From Pseudoglutamicibacter albus (GTDB taxonomy: Bacteria > Actinomycetota > Actinomycetes > Actinomycetales > Micrococcaceae): 64,000 nt of DNA. The notes under the pieces are model-generated. The model saw only the letters and a list, made by a program, of their open reading frames with translations, was not told the DNA's origin and did no database searches. Position 1 is the first letter of the stretch. The number at the start of each line of letters is the position of its first letter. The DNA is taken from contig NZ_JAVDXX010000001.1 in the NCBI RefSeq assembly GCF_031458175.1, forward strand, positions 930,001 through 994,000. Reading direction: 5' to 3'. Of this stretch, positions 46,566 through 55,363 are shown in pieces. Position numbers and translations under genes: made by a program.

Positions 46566-47744
46566 TCAGTCAGTCTCGGGTTTAGCTCTAGCGAAAACTG
46601 AGCCGAACACTGCGAGTTCATCGGCGTGAACTACGGGGCGTTCGAAGCGTTCCCCTAGATTCTCGCGTAACTGTTCGCTTGTCAGCCCCAACATGTCCGG
46701 GATTTCATCGGAAGCGAACGATGAGAAGCCGCGGGCAATCACCACATCGTTGCTGTTGGTGATGTCCACGGGGTCGCCTTCGATGAACTCACCGCGAACG
46801 TCGATGATGCCCGCCGCAAGGAGTGAATTGGTTCCGCTCGCGATCGCGGTGACGGCGCCATCGTCGAGCACAAGCCGACCCCGACCTTCAGCGAGGTGTT
46901 CGAGCCACAACCGTTTGAGTGAGCGGCGCCCGCGTTGGGCCGCGAAGAACGTTCCGACGTCCTCGCCGCTGAGTGCACGCGAGGCGTTGGCGGCCGATGT
47001 CACGAGCGTTGGGATACCGGACTGCGCGGCGATCGTCGCTGCCGCTACCTTGGTCTGCATGCCACCGGTACCCACACCCGCGCTACCTGCAGACCCTAGC
47101 TCAACTCCGGCCAGATCGCTGGGGTGCCTTACCGAATCGATGGCTTTGCCGCCGCGCTCAGGGTGAGCGGTATAGACCGCATCCACGTCAGAGAGCAACA
47201 CCAACGCGTCAGCTTTAACCAGGTTGGCAACCAAAGCGGCCAGCCGGTCGTTATCGCCAAAGCGGATCTCACGGGTCGCCACAGCGTCGTTCTCATTCAC
47301 AATCGGCACAATTCCTAAGGAAAGTAGCCTGGAGAGGGAGCGAAAAGCGTTCGCGTAGTGTCCCCTGCGGATCAGGTCATCAGCGGTCAAGAGAACCTGG
47401 GCCGCGGTCTCACCATAACGGCCGAACTCTTTCGAATACTGTGCAGCCAAAACCACCTGGCCCACCGCAGCGGCGGCCTGCTGAGTTGCAAGGTCCTTAG
47501 GGCGCGAACTCAGTCCCATAGGTGCCAACCCAGCAGCGATAGCCCCTGAAGAAACTAAAACCACCTGGTTCCCGCGTTGAATAACCTCACCCAGCGCATC
47601 CACCAAGTCGATAACAGCCTGGGTATTGAGCCCGCCTTGGATATCGGACAACGAAGATGAACCAATCTTCACAACGATCCGATGAGCGTGTGGAATATCG
47701 GCGCGCTGTTGAACCTTGGCGTGTTCAATGTTGTCTGAAGACAC
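46566..47744 (-). CDS. proB: Glutamate 5-kinase
   Basis: First step of proline synthesis; usually feedback-inhibited by proline. 392 residues: amino-acid kinase domain (IVVKIGSSSLSD, VSSGAIAAG, VNENDAVATREIRFGDNDRLAALVA, GTGGMQTKVAAA) followed by a C-terminal PUA domain (GRLVLDDGAVTAIASGTNSLLAAGI). The GTG start follows the obgE TGA directly with no gap, so the genes are coupled. Confidence 0.97.
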   Translation of the reverse strand: MSSDNIEHAKVQQRADIPHAHRIVVKIGSSSLSDIQGGLNTQAVIDLVDALGEVIQRGNQVVLVSSGAIAAGLAPMGLSSRPKDLATQQAAAAVGQVVLAAQYSKEFGRYGETAAQVLLTADDLIRRGHYANAFRSLSRLLSLGIVPIVNENDAVATREIRFGDNDRLAALVANLVKADALVLLSDVDAVYTAHPERGGKAIDSVRHPSDLAGVELGSAGSAGVGTGGMQTKVAAATIAAQSGIPTLVTSAANASRALSGEDVGTFFAAQRGRRSLKRLWLEHLAEGRGRLVLDDGAVTAIASGTNSLLAAGIIDVRGEFIEGDPVDITNSNDVVIARGFSSFASDEIPDMLGLTSEQLRENLGERFERPVVHADELAVFGSVFARAKPETD

Positions 47745-49301
47745 TCAGTGATCCCTTTCTACAGTCGCGGAAAAATCTTCATGATCGGTCCAGAGACCAG
47801 ATTTTCGTTCAGCATCCATGGCTTCACGGGTAGCGGCACGGCGGTCCTTACGCGCCTGATACTGGGCTCGGCGCTCAGCTGTGGTGCGCCGCTCGTTGGT
47901 ATCCAGGCGTGGATCCTCACCGCGGTTACCAAGTAGCTCGGCGCCGGTCGTCATGGTTGGCTCCCAATCGAAGATCACGCCTCCATCACCACCGATGACG
48001 ACCGCGTCCCCTGGTTCAGCGCCTTCTTCGAACAAGGCTTTCTCAATGCCGAGCTTCTCTAGACGGTCAGCGAGGTAACCGATCGCTTCATCGTTTCGGA
48101 AGTCCGTCTGCTCTACCCAACGCTCAGGCTTCTCACCACGGATGCGATACAACGGCTCCCCTGAGCGTTCCTCACGCTTGATGGTGAACTCTTCAACGTT
48201 GACCGCCCGAGGCCGCACGACCTGTGGAACGTCAACAACATCGGCGTCATGAACTACCTGAGCGCGAGCCTGCTCAACCAACTCGGCCATCGCAAAGGAC
48301 AGTTCCTTGAGTCCTTCACGGCTCACGGCCGAAACTTCATAGACCTTATACCCGCGCGCTTCCAGCTCTGGCCGCATCATCTCAGCCATGTCTTTACCGT
48401 CTGGGACATCGACCTTGTTCAAAGCGATGATCGCGGGACGGTCAATCAATGGAACCGCACCGGACTCGGTTCCTTCGAAGTCCGCATCAGCTTTATACCG
48501 TTCAAGCTCAGCCAAGATGATGTCAAGATCAGAAACAGGGTCACGGTCCGTTTCCAGGGACGCGCAATCAAGCACATGGACCAGCGCGGCACACCGTTCA
48601 ACGTGTCGCAAAAACTCAAGCCCTAGCCCGCGGCCATCAGCTGCCCCTTCGATCAGGCCCGGGACATCGGCAATCGTGTACCGCACATCCCCTGCTTGAA
48701 CCACCCCGAGGTTAGGCACCAGGGTTGTGAACGGATAGTCAGCGATCTTCGGTTTCGCAGCTGAAAGCGCACCGATAAGCGAGGACTTACCAGCCGATGG
48801 GTAGCCCACCAACGCAATATCTGCTACGGTCTTCAGCTCCAGAACATGCCGGGTTTCTTCGGCTTTCGTCCCCAAAAGAGCGAAACCTGGGGCTTTACGC
48901 TTAGTTGAGGCTAAAGCCGCGTTGCCGAGGCCGCCCTGACCGCCTTTAGACAAGATGTACTCTTGCCCCGGCCGCATCAAGTCAGCCTTGATCTCGCCTG
49001 ATTCGTTCTTGATCACGGTGCCCTCTGGCACCGGAAGAACCAGGTGCTCGCCATGCTTGCCGTGGCGCAGGCTCCCTTTCCCGGGTTCACCGTTCTCAGC
49101 CGATTGGTGTGGAGCATGGTGGAAAGACAGCAGTGTGCTCACTTGCGGATCCACGCGCACGATCACGTCGCCTCCGTGACCGCCGTTGCCTCCATCCGGG
49201 CCGCCAAGAGGCTTGAACTTTTCACGATGCACGGAAACACAGCCGTGGCCTCCGTTTCCACCGCGCGCAAAGACAGTCACGCGATCAACGAACGTAGCCA
49301 T
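47745..49301 (-). CDS. obgE: GTPase ObgE/CgtA
   Basis: Essential GTPase of 50S assembly that also reads (p)ppGpp. 518 residues: glycine-rich Obg domain (1-160, [31 protein letters not shown]), G domain with [29 protein letters not shown] and SAVSREG, and the C-terminal OCT domain ([34 protein letters not shown]). The last 50 residues are charged and disordered. It follows rpmA after a strong terminator, so it may also have its own promoter. Confidence 0.97.
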   Translation of the reverse strand: MATFVDRVTVFARGGNGGHGCVSVHREKFKPLGGPDGGNGGHGGDVIVRVDPQVSTLLSFHHAPHQSAENGEPGKGSLRHGKHGEHLVLPVPEGTVIKNESGEIKADLMRPGQEYILSKGGQGGLGNAALASTKRKAPGFALLGTKAEETRHVLELKTVADIALVGYPSAGKSSLIGALSAAKPKIADYPFTTLVPNLGVVQAGDVRYTIADVPGLIEGAADGRGLGLEFLRHVERCAALVHVLDCASLETDRDPVSDLDIILAELERYKADADFEGTESGAVPLIDRPAIIALNKVDVPDGKDMAEMMRPELEARGYKVYEVSAVSREGLKELSFAMAELVEQARAQVVHDADVVDVPQVVRPRAVNVEEFTIKREERSGEPLYRIRGEKPERWVEQTDFRNDEAIGYLADRLEKLGIEKALFEEGAEPGDAVVIGGDGGVIFDWEPTMTTGAELLGNRGEDPRLDTNERRTTAERRAQYQARKDRRAATREAMDAERKSGLWTDHEDFSATVERDH

Positions 49302-49425
49302 GATGACCTCCCTTTGCCCACCTCGTGGGCAGCTGTCTGCACTGACCGGTTCAAGCCGGAAGCTTTACGGCTGTAACTGCAATGCGGTTGCCGGATATAC
49401 CAATGCTATTGCCGCTTGGAAAAGA

Positions 49426-49457
49426 AAGCGGGGAAGACCCGTAGGTCTCCCCCGCTT
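49426..49457 (-). terminator. Terminator between rpmA and obgE
   Basis: A 14-base stem (49426-49439 with 49444-49457, one mismatch) with a GTAG loop is followed on the minus strand by TTCTTTTCC. Good intrinsic terminator 28 bases past the rpmA stop. Confidence 0.88.
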
Positions 49458-49485
49458 CCGGTGAAAGATATTGATGCGACGAGGA

Positions 49486-49737
49486 TTACTCGCCGACAAT
49501 GCTGACGGTCTTACGACCGCGACGCGTACCGAACTCAACCGAGCCTGCGGCAAGTGCGAACAGCGTGTCGTCCTTGCCGCGGCCAACGTTGGCGCCTGCG
49601 TGGTAACGGGTGCCACGCTGGCGAACCAGGATCTCGCCTGCCTTGACGGTCTGGCCGCCAAAGCGCTTGATGCCCAGGTACTGCGGGTTGGAGTCGCGAC
49701 CGTTACGAGTCGAGCCAACGCCCTTCTTTGATGCCAT
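49486..49737 (-). CDS. rpmA: 50S ribosomal protein L27
   Basis: Sits at the peptidyl transferase centre. 83 residues: [22 protein letters not shown] and [23 protein letters not shown] are diagnostic. The N-terminus begins directly with the mature-like MASKKG, without the cleavable extension found in Firmicutes. It is 42 bases downstream of rplU. Confidence 0.98.
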   Translation of the reverse strand: MASKKGVGSTRNGRDSNPQYLGIKRFGGQTVKAGEILVRQRGTRYHAGANVGRGKDDTLFALAAGSVEFGTRRGRKTVSIVGE

Positions 49738-49779
49738 TTCTGCCTACCTTAGAGCTTGAGGGTTATGGTTTTCCGGGTA

Positions 49780-50088
49780 TCAGGCGATCGAGGTGATCTC
49801 GACGCGCGACAATGCAGCGCGGAAACCCTGACGCTTCTTGTAGCCGGTCTTGTTCTTGTACTTCTGGATGACAATCTTCTTGCCACGTAGGTTCTCCAGG
49901 ACTTTAGCCTGAACCTTGACCTTGGCAAGCTTGTCGGCATCCGACGTCACGTTGTCGCCGTCGACCAGCAGCACCGCGGGGAGCTCGATCGTGTCACCGA
50001 TCTCATCGCGGACGCGGTCGAGGGTCACGATGTCGCCAACAGCGACCTTCTCCTGGCGCCCACCAGCGCGAACAATCGCGTAGACCAC
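49780..50088 (-). CDS. rplU: 50S ribosomal protein L21
   Basis: 23S rRNA-binding protein. 102 residues from GTG 50088 ([15 protein letters not shown]), chosen because L21 proteins start here; the frame is open 23 codons further. Motifs: [26 protein letters not shown] and [24 protein letters not shown]. First gene of rplU-rpmA, downstream of rne. Confidence 0.96.
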   Translation of the reverse strand: MVYAIVRAGGRQEKVAVGDIVTLDRVRDEIGDTIELPAVLLVDGDNVTSDADKLAKVKVQAKVLENLRGKKIVIQKYKNKTGYKKRQGFRAALSRVEITSIA

Positions 50089-50392
50089 TTGGTACTCACT
50101 TCTCTCGACTTTGGACAATGCAAAGTGGATCCCTGCTGCAATACAGCTCATCCACATGAACGTTCGAAACGTGCACTACCCGACCAGAACAACCCTTGAG
50201 CCTCTAACACGATCCTTGAATCACAAACGGATCTCGACTCGAGGTCACTATAAAGACCTGACCCGGGCACACGCACCGACAGTCCATCTTACGTTTAGAC
50301 GGCGTTACAAGCAAATAGGCGCTTGCGTGCGTGGCGCAATTGCTCTTGTTTGTTTGCTAGCCGCTCTTAGCAAGACGGATGTGTCCCGTGTA
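50089..50392 (-). promoter_or_regulatory. rne-rplU intergenic region with rplU promoter candidate
   Basis: A 304-base stretch without a gene. On the minus strand a -10-like TATAGT lies at 50247-50252, about 160 bases before the rplU start, inside a small AGGTC/GACCT hairpin; no good -35 was found. The long leader could support L21 autoregulation, which is not proved. TTGCG...CGCAA near 50323-50341 is a weak hairpin after rne; no clear rne terminator was seen. Confidence 0.35.
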
Positions 50393-52999
50393 TTAGCCGC
50401 GCTTAATCTGATCCGCGGAAACACCGACACCCAGCATCGTGACTTCTGTCTCCTTTTGCTTTGGCGTGTTGTTCGCGGTATCACTCGAGCTCACACGGGC
50501 ACCGGAGTTCACACGCGCTTCGACAGCTGAGGTGGTGCTAGAGCCTTGTGCCGAACCGGCAGCACGTCGACGACGCCGGCCGCCAGCGCGCGCTTGCGTC
50601 GAGTCTGTATCGCTACCCGAAGCCTTCTGGGCAAGCTGAGTAGTCGCTGCCGCTTTCTGTTCAGCAGCTTCAGAGCGTTTCACCGACTTCGACGCCGGCT
50701 TAGCTTGAGCTTCCGATTTCTCGCTGCTGCACCCGTTGTTTTCGCTGCGCACGTTGTGCTCGGCGTGCTCGCTATTTTCGGTGCGCTCGTGTTGCTCGCT
50801 ACGCTGGCGTCCGCGTCCTCCACGGCCACGGCGTCCGCGGCGGCGCCGGCGGCTGCGCCCCTCGCTCGAGGTCTCTGAGGCACGTTTCCCGTCTCGATCG
50901 TTCGCATCGGGATTGTGTTTCTGCTCCGCGTGGTCTGTTTCAGTCACCGACTGGGTTGCTTCAGCACCGTCGGATTCCTTGAGCGCCGTCTCGCCTCCAG
51001 CGTCGTCACCGTGTTGGGATGCCGCCGCAATTTTGGTCAAAGCTTCGCGCGTGGCGGCAGCACGTTTCTCGCGTTCACGCTCCTGCTCAGCAGACTCTTC
51101 GCTGTTGCCGTTGCCCGAATTTTCGTGCCCCTTATCTTCGTGCTGTTGACGCTGGGCTTCACGCTCTGCTTGGCGGGCCTTACGGCGTTCCGAACGTGTC
51201 GGGCGGTCATTCGGGCGGTGCACGTGCTGTTGGCGTCCGCCACCGATGAGTGGCTCGTCGTGAATCAGGATGCCGCGGCCCGAGCAGGCCTCACACGAGG
51301 TCGAGAACACTTCAACCAGGCCGGTTCCGACGCGCTTGCGCGTCATCTGAACCAAGCCGAGGCTCGTAACCTCGGAGACTTGGTGTTTGGTGCGGTCCCG
51401 GGCGAGGCATTCGACAAGGCGACGCAACACGAGGTCGCGGTTAGCTTCTAGGACCATGTCGATGAAGTCGATCACGATGATGCCGCCGATGTCGCGCAAG
51501 CGAAGCTGGCGGACTACCTCTTCGGCGGCTTCAAGGTTGTTCTTGGTGACGGTCTCTTCAAGGTTGCCGCCGGTTCCCGTGAACTTGCCAGTGTTGACGT
51601 CGATGACCGTCATGGCTTCGGTGCGGTCGATCACCAAGGAGCCACCCGATGGCAAGTTGACCTTCCGGTCCAGTGCTTTAGCTAGGGTCTCGTTGATGCG
51701 TTTGGCGTCGAAGACGTCTTCTTCGCCTTCCCACTTGGAAAGACGATCCAGCAGGTCAGGAGCAACGTAGGTGACGTATGCCTCGATCGTGTCCCACACG
51801 TGTTCGCCTTGAACCACGAGCTCAGAGAAGTCCTCGTTGAACACGTCGCGAACGGTCTTGATGGTCAGATCAGGTTCCGCATACAGCAGTTCTGGTGCGC
51901 GGGTCTTCGTCGAGTTGGCGGCCTTTTCGATCGCTTCCCATTGAACGCGCAGCCGGTTGATGTCGTTCATGAGTTCTTGCTCGGAGGCGCCTTCGGCAGC
52001 CGTGCGAACGATGACGCCGGCCTCGTCCGGGGTGTGCTCGCGCAGGATCTTCTTCAGACGCGTGCGCTCGACTTCAGGGAGTTTGCGTGAAATCCCGGTC
52101 ATCGATCCGCCCGGAACATAAACCAGGTAGCGGCCAGGCAGGGAAATCTGGCTCGTCAGGCGTGCACCCTTGTGCCCTACCGGATCCTTAGTGACCTGAA
52201 CCAGGACGGAGTCGCCGGATTTGAGTGCGTTCTCGATTCGCTTTGCCTGGCCATCCAGCTGGGCAGCATCCCAATTGACTTCGCCTGCATAAAGCACAGC
52301 GTTGCGTCCGCGACCAATATCGACGAAGGCCGCTTCCATGGAAGGCAACACGTTTTGCACACGTCCAAGGTAGACGTTGCCAATCAGAGAGTCTTGGGTT
52401 GTGTGGGAGACGAAGTGCTCAACCAGGATGTCGTCTTCGAGCACACCGATCTGGATCCGGTCCTCGTCTTCACGCACGACCATCTTGCGGTCCATAGATT
52501 CACGGCGTGCGAGGAACTCGGCTTCTGAGATGCCGTGACGGCGGCGGCCTATATCGCGTGATTCTCGGCGGCGTTGACGCTTAGCTTCCAGCCGGGTTGA
52601 GCCGCGCACGGCCGTGACCTTGTCGGGTGCTTTATCCACGGAGGAACGCGGAGCCCTCACGCGCGTGACTGTGCCTGGCGGGTCGTCGTGGCTTCCGCCT
52701 TCGATCTCCATGTCCTCAGTTCCCCTGCGGCGGCGACGGCGACGACGCGAGGTCGTTGTCTGCTCCGGCTCATGATTGTCATGGTTACGGGAACCTTTGG
52801 GCGCGGATTCGTTCTCTGCGTTCACAAGGTCATCTGTGCTCAGCAGGTCACCGAGCGGCACGTCTGGAATAGCGAACGGATCGTACGTGACGTTAGCTGC
52901 CTGTTCAGCCGTCGCGGTGTTTTCTGCCGATGTCGCGTTCTCAGCAGAGGCTGTATGTTCAGCAGATTCTTGTGTCTCTGCTTCTTTATTCTTCGCCAT
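50393..52999 (-). CDS. rne: Ribonuclease E/G family endoribonuclease
   Basis: Main endonuclease of mRNA decay and rRNA processing. 868 residues with a central catalytic part (about 185-600) and long disordered ends. S1 RNA-binding domain (GNVYLGRVQNVLPSMEAAFVDIGRGRNAVLY), DNase I-like part with catalytic aspartates in TVIDVNTGKFTG and IVIDFIDM, and the zinc-link SCEACSGRG. The N-terminus (1-180) is acidic then Arg-rich (RRRRRRRRG); the C-terminus is rich in Arg, Glu, Gln and Ser with RRRRRGRRGRGGRGR. This is the actinobacterial layout, with scaffolds on both sides. ATG 52999. Confidence 0.95.
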   Translation of the reverse strand: MAKNKEAETQESAEHTASAENATSAENTATAEQAANVTYDPFAIPDVPLGDLLSTDDLVNAENESAPKGSRNHDNHEPEQTTTSRRRRRRRRGTEDMEIEGGSHDDPPGTVTRVRAPRSSVDKAPDKVTAVRGSTRLEAKRQRRRESRDIGRRRHGISEAEFLARRESMDRKMVVREDEDRIQIGVLEDDILVEHFVSHTTQDSLIGNVYLGRVQNVLPSMEAAFVDIGRGRNAVLYAGEVNWDAAQLDGQAKRIENALKSGDSVLVQVTKDPVGHKGARLTSQISLPGRYLVYVPGGSMTGISRKLPEVERTRLKKILREHTPDEAGVIVRTAAEGASEQELMNDINRLRVQWEAIEKAANSTKTRAPELLYAEPDLTIKTVRDVFNEDFSELVVQGEHVWDTIEAYVTYVAPDLLDRLSKWEGEEDVFDAKRINETLAKALDRKVNLPSGGSLVIDRTEAMTVIDVNTGKFTGTGGNLEETVTKNNLEAAEEVVRQLRLRDIGGIIVIDFIDMVLEANRDLVLRRLVECLARDRTKHQVSEVTSLGLVQMTRKRVGTGLVEVFSTSCEACSGRGILIHDEPLIGGGRQQHVHRPNDRPTRSERRKARQAEREAQRQQHEDKGHENSGNGNSEESAEQEREREKRAAATREALTKIAAASQHGDDAGGETALKESDGAEATQSVTETDHAEQKHNPDANDRDGKRASETSSEGRSRRRRRGRRGRGGRGRQRSEQHERTENSEHAEHNVRSENNGCSSEKSEAQAKPASKSVKRSEAAEQKAAATTQLAQKASGSDTDSTQARAGGRRRRRAAGSAQGSSTTSAVEARVNSGARVSSSDTANNTPKQKETEVTMLGVGVSADQIKRG

Positions 53000-53559
53000 A
53001 GGTGGCTACTCCCAGCGGGCCTCCTGCCACAGCCAGGGGCCTCGTACTCGTCATCAGATCTAAGCCGTAGAGTGCGTGTACGCAACGCCTTGATCCGGAA
53101 GTCATTGTCCGGCTCGGCCTCTCACACCGAAGCACCCACCGTTTCGGTGTTCCCTCGCGCCCATTCGGGCTTCAATAGCGCACGGTCTCATCCGCTTCGA
53201 TCATCCTTGAGGATGATTCCAGCCGCGTCATTATGCGGCGGTGAGGGCGATCTCGCGCCCCGGTAACTCATGAGATGCTCATGCGATATTCATGCGGGTT
53301 TCCTGGCAGCGAGGCTACGGCGCGCGTGCAGCAGCAAGCACATAGCCGCGTTCAGAACGCCCGCTTAAGATCGAAGGATCTGAGTGCGGTGTCCCTCCGC
53401 CCAGGGAAACCCACCAAAACACGTATTATCGAAAAGGAAACACACAATCGGTGAGTAGAGCGCCCCGGCCTGTGGATCCGGAAGGCTCTGACACTGATTG
53501 TCTCACATCACCATAGATTGTTCTCGCTACCACTAGATGCTGATAAGGAATTCGCTTCA
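53000..53559 (-). promoter_or_regulatory. Long leader and promoter region of rne
   Basis: About 560 bases without a gene lie between rne (minus) and the VKOR gene (plus). On the minus strand there are several hairpins: ATCATCC-TTGA-GGATGAT (53200-53217) and ACACCGAA/TTCGGTGT (53124-53131 with 53142-53149). Three heptamers TCATG(A/C)G are spaced exactly 11 bases apart (53268, 53279, 53290). A structured long leader would allow RNase E to control its own mRNA, as known in E. coli; this is an inference. Confidence 0.45.
53268..53296. repeat. Three phased heptamers, 11-base period
   Basis: TCATGAG at 53268-53274, TCATGCG at 53279-53285 and TCATGCG at 53290-53296. The 11-base spacing puts all three on nearly the same helix face, which suggests cooperative protein binding. 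They lie 269-297 bases before the rne start. Confidence 0.6.
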
Positions 53560-54219
53560 ATGAACTCGTTAGCTTCAACAAATCATCAGGGTTCCGGTGA
53601 GAATCTGGCGGCTGATCGTTCCGGGCGTGTCCACGAGCTTCCGTGGTGGGCAAGCACCCGCGGGTTCGGGTGGGTTGTGCTCGTGTGCGGTGTTGGTTCG
53701 CTTTATGGTGCTGTGGAGCTCACGCTTGAGCGGATCCAGCTCTACATCAACCCGAATCACATTGCTGCCTGCGATGTGGGTGGCGCGTTCTCGTGTAGCA
53801 CGGTCATGAAGTCCGCGCAGGCATCCGTTTTCGGGCCGCCGAATCCTTTTATTGGCCTGGTCGGCTTCACTGTCTTGATCGTGGTCGGGGTTGTGTTGGC
53901 CACAGGTACGCGTTTGCCGCGCTGGTTCATGAACGCCCACTTGCTGGGGACTGCCGCCGCTACCGGTTTTTTGGTGTGGCTCTACACCCAGGCGGTCTAC
54001 GAGATCGGTTCGCTGTGCCTCTACTGCATGGTGTGCTGGTTCTTCATGGGTCTTCTGTTGCCGGTCCATGTGGCGAGGAATATCCTCACCAATGATCTTC
54101 CTGCACCGAAGGTGTTGCGCGGGTGGGCCCAACACGGCGCCTGGCTGACCTCGTTCATTGTCCTGGTTGCCTGTGCTGGGTCCATCATGGTGGTCTTCTC
54201 GAAGCAGCTCTTCGGCTAG
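53560..54219 (+). CDS. Vitamin K epoxide reductase (VKOR) family protein
   Basis: Membrane oxidoreductase that reoxidises the disulfide-forming system of the cell envelope using menaquinone. 219 residues from ATG 53560 (MNSLAST), with AAGGAA upstream; a TTG 14 codons earlier is less likely. Four to five TM helices. The loop cysteines are Cys71 and Cys79 (ACDVGGAFSC), and the active-site CxxC is Cys153-Cys156 in SLCLYCMVCW, which also has Cys159. A partner DsbA-like protein is not encoded here. Confidence 0.9.
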   Translation: MNSLASTNHQGSGENLAADRSGRVHELPWWASTRGFGWVVLVCGVGSLYGAVELTLERIQLYINPNHIAACDVGGAFSCSTVMKSAQASVFGPPNPFIGLVGFTVLIVVGVVLATGTRLPRWFMNAHLLGTAAATGFLVWLYTQAVYEIGSLCLYCMVCWFFMGLLLPVHVARNILTNDLPAPKVLRGWAQHGAWLTSFIVLVACAGSIMVVFSKQLFG

Positions 54220-54232
54220 CCCGCGCACAGAC

Positions 54233-54300
54233 ACCTCAGTGCCTAACCGCACAGTCACCTGAGTGCATAACCGCGCAGACCTGAATTCATAACCGTGTAG
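54233..54300. repeat. Three degenerate ~22-base tandem repeats
   Basis: Copies begin at 54233 (24 bases), 54257 (22 bases) and 54279 (22 bases). Each has the form ACCT(c/g)A...-C-TAACCG-(c/t)-(a/g)CAG-like. They lie between the VKOR stop and the terminator, outside any gene. Copies 2 and 3 are nearly the same length. Possible origin: slippage duplication. Confidence 0.65.
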
Positions 54301-54314
54301 GCCTCCATACATGA

Positions 54315-54353
54315 CGATGGCGTGGTCACCTTTAGTAGGTGACCACGCCATCG
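54315..54353. terminator. Bidirectional terminator between VKOR and ndk
   Basis: Perfect 17-base stem (54315-54331 with 54337-54353) and a 5-base loop between converging genes. No T tract on either side, but the stem is exceptionally stable. Confidence 0.85.
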
Positions 54354-54387
54354 CTATGTCAAGGCGTTCCTGGAAACCGGTGGCGGC

Positions 54388-54804
54388 TTAGGCGTCAGCG
54401 AACCACAGACCCAGCTCGCGTTCTGCAGAGGCGGTCGAATCGGAACCGTGTACGAGGTTCTTCTGGACTCGTTCGCCCCAGTCGCGGCCGAGGTCGCCGC
54501 GGATCGTGCCTGGAGCTGCCTCGGTAGGGTCGGTCGCGCCAGCAAGCGAACGGAAGCCTTCGATGACACGGTTGCCTTCAACCTGCATCGCGAAAACCGG
54601 GCCCGAAGACATGAACTCGAGCAACGGCTCATAAAACGGCTTACCCTCGTGCTCTTCGTAGTGCTTCGCGAGCAGCTCACGGGACGGGGTCTCGAGCTTG
54701 GCCTTAGTGATGACGTAGCCCTTAGCTTCGATGCGAGCCATAATCTGGCCCGTCAAGCCACGTTCAACGCCGTCTGGCTTAACCAATACAAGAGTGGATT
54801 CCAT
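54388..54804 (-). CDS. ndk: Nucleoside diphosphate kinase
   Basis: Balances nucleoside triphosphates through a phosphohistidine intermediate. 138 residues. [15 protein letters not shown] at the N-terminus and the active-site [15 protein letters not shown] near 115 are diagnostic. ATG 54804. It lies 115 bases downstream of the DUF4233 gene and ends before a strong terminator. Confidence 0.98.
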   Translation of the reverse strand: MESTLVLVKPDGVERGLTGQIMARIEAKGYVITKAKLETPSRELLAKHYEEHEGKPFYEPLLEFMSSGPVFAMQVEGNRVIEGFRSLAGATDPTEAAPGTIRGDLGRDWGERVQKNLVHGSDSTASAERELGLWFADA

Positions 54805-54919
54805 GAAAATGAGTCCTTAGAACTTTCGAAGATGTTTGAGGAACTTCTGCTCTTCAGCGTATATGAGGCTACCTGGCAGACCTAAGCGTCACCTTCGAGA
54901 CCGAGCGCCCTCTTGGTAG

Positions 54920-55363
54920 CTAGGCCTCTCCGTGCTGAGCTTCCCATTCGGCTTGCTCCCGGGCCCGCTGGACGTTCTCCCGGTCCATCTGTTTGCCTTT
55001 GATAATCCCGTAGGCCCAGATACATCCGAAAAGCCCTCCAACAAAGTACATCATCGGCTCCAAGATCCCGAGCGCGATCATCACGACTTGCAAGCTCCAC
55101 CCCAGTGCGATACCCCACGGGTAACGCAAGAAAGCGCATGTGAGGATCATCACCACACCGATCACTACACACGTGAGCAGATACGGCAGTCCGCCGCCTT
55201 CCATCAGGCCGTGCTTACCGAAAAGTGCGAGGCCTGCGAAAACCACTACGAGGGCTTCAAGCGTCAAGGTTGAGGAACCAAACATGACAGCGATCGACCG
55301 CTGCTGCTTGCGCTGACCCGGCCGCCAAGCAAGCTGCTTCTTCGTATAGCGTTTCTGGGCCAC
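54920..55363 (-). CDS. DUF4233 domain membrane protein
   Basis: 147 residues with a basic N-terminus (MAQKRYTKKQLAWRPGQRKQQRS) and about four TM segments (VMFGSSTLTLEALVVVFAGL, LPYLLTCVVIGVVMILTCA, WGIALGWSLQVVMIALGI, MMYFVGGLFGCIWAYGII), then a charged tail. DUF4233 proteins follow folC in many actinobacteria; function unknown. The GTG start follows the folC TAG with no gap and the ribosome binding site AAGGAGG is inside folC, so translation is coupled. Confidence 0.9.
   Translation of the reverse strand: MAQKRYTKKQLAWRPGQRKQQRSIAVMFGSSTLTLEALVVVFAGLALFGKHGLMEGGGLPYLLTCVVIGVVMILTCAFLRYPWGIALGWSLQVVMIALGILEPMMYFVGGLFGCIWAYGIIKGKQMDRENVQRAREQAEWEAQHGEA

Noticed and set aside
50150-50180. GAACGTTCG-containing palindrome before rplU as an SOS box
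   Set aside because: The spacing between the half-sites is wrong for LexA; it is a plain short palindrome.
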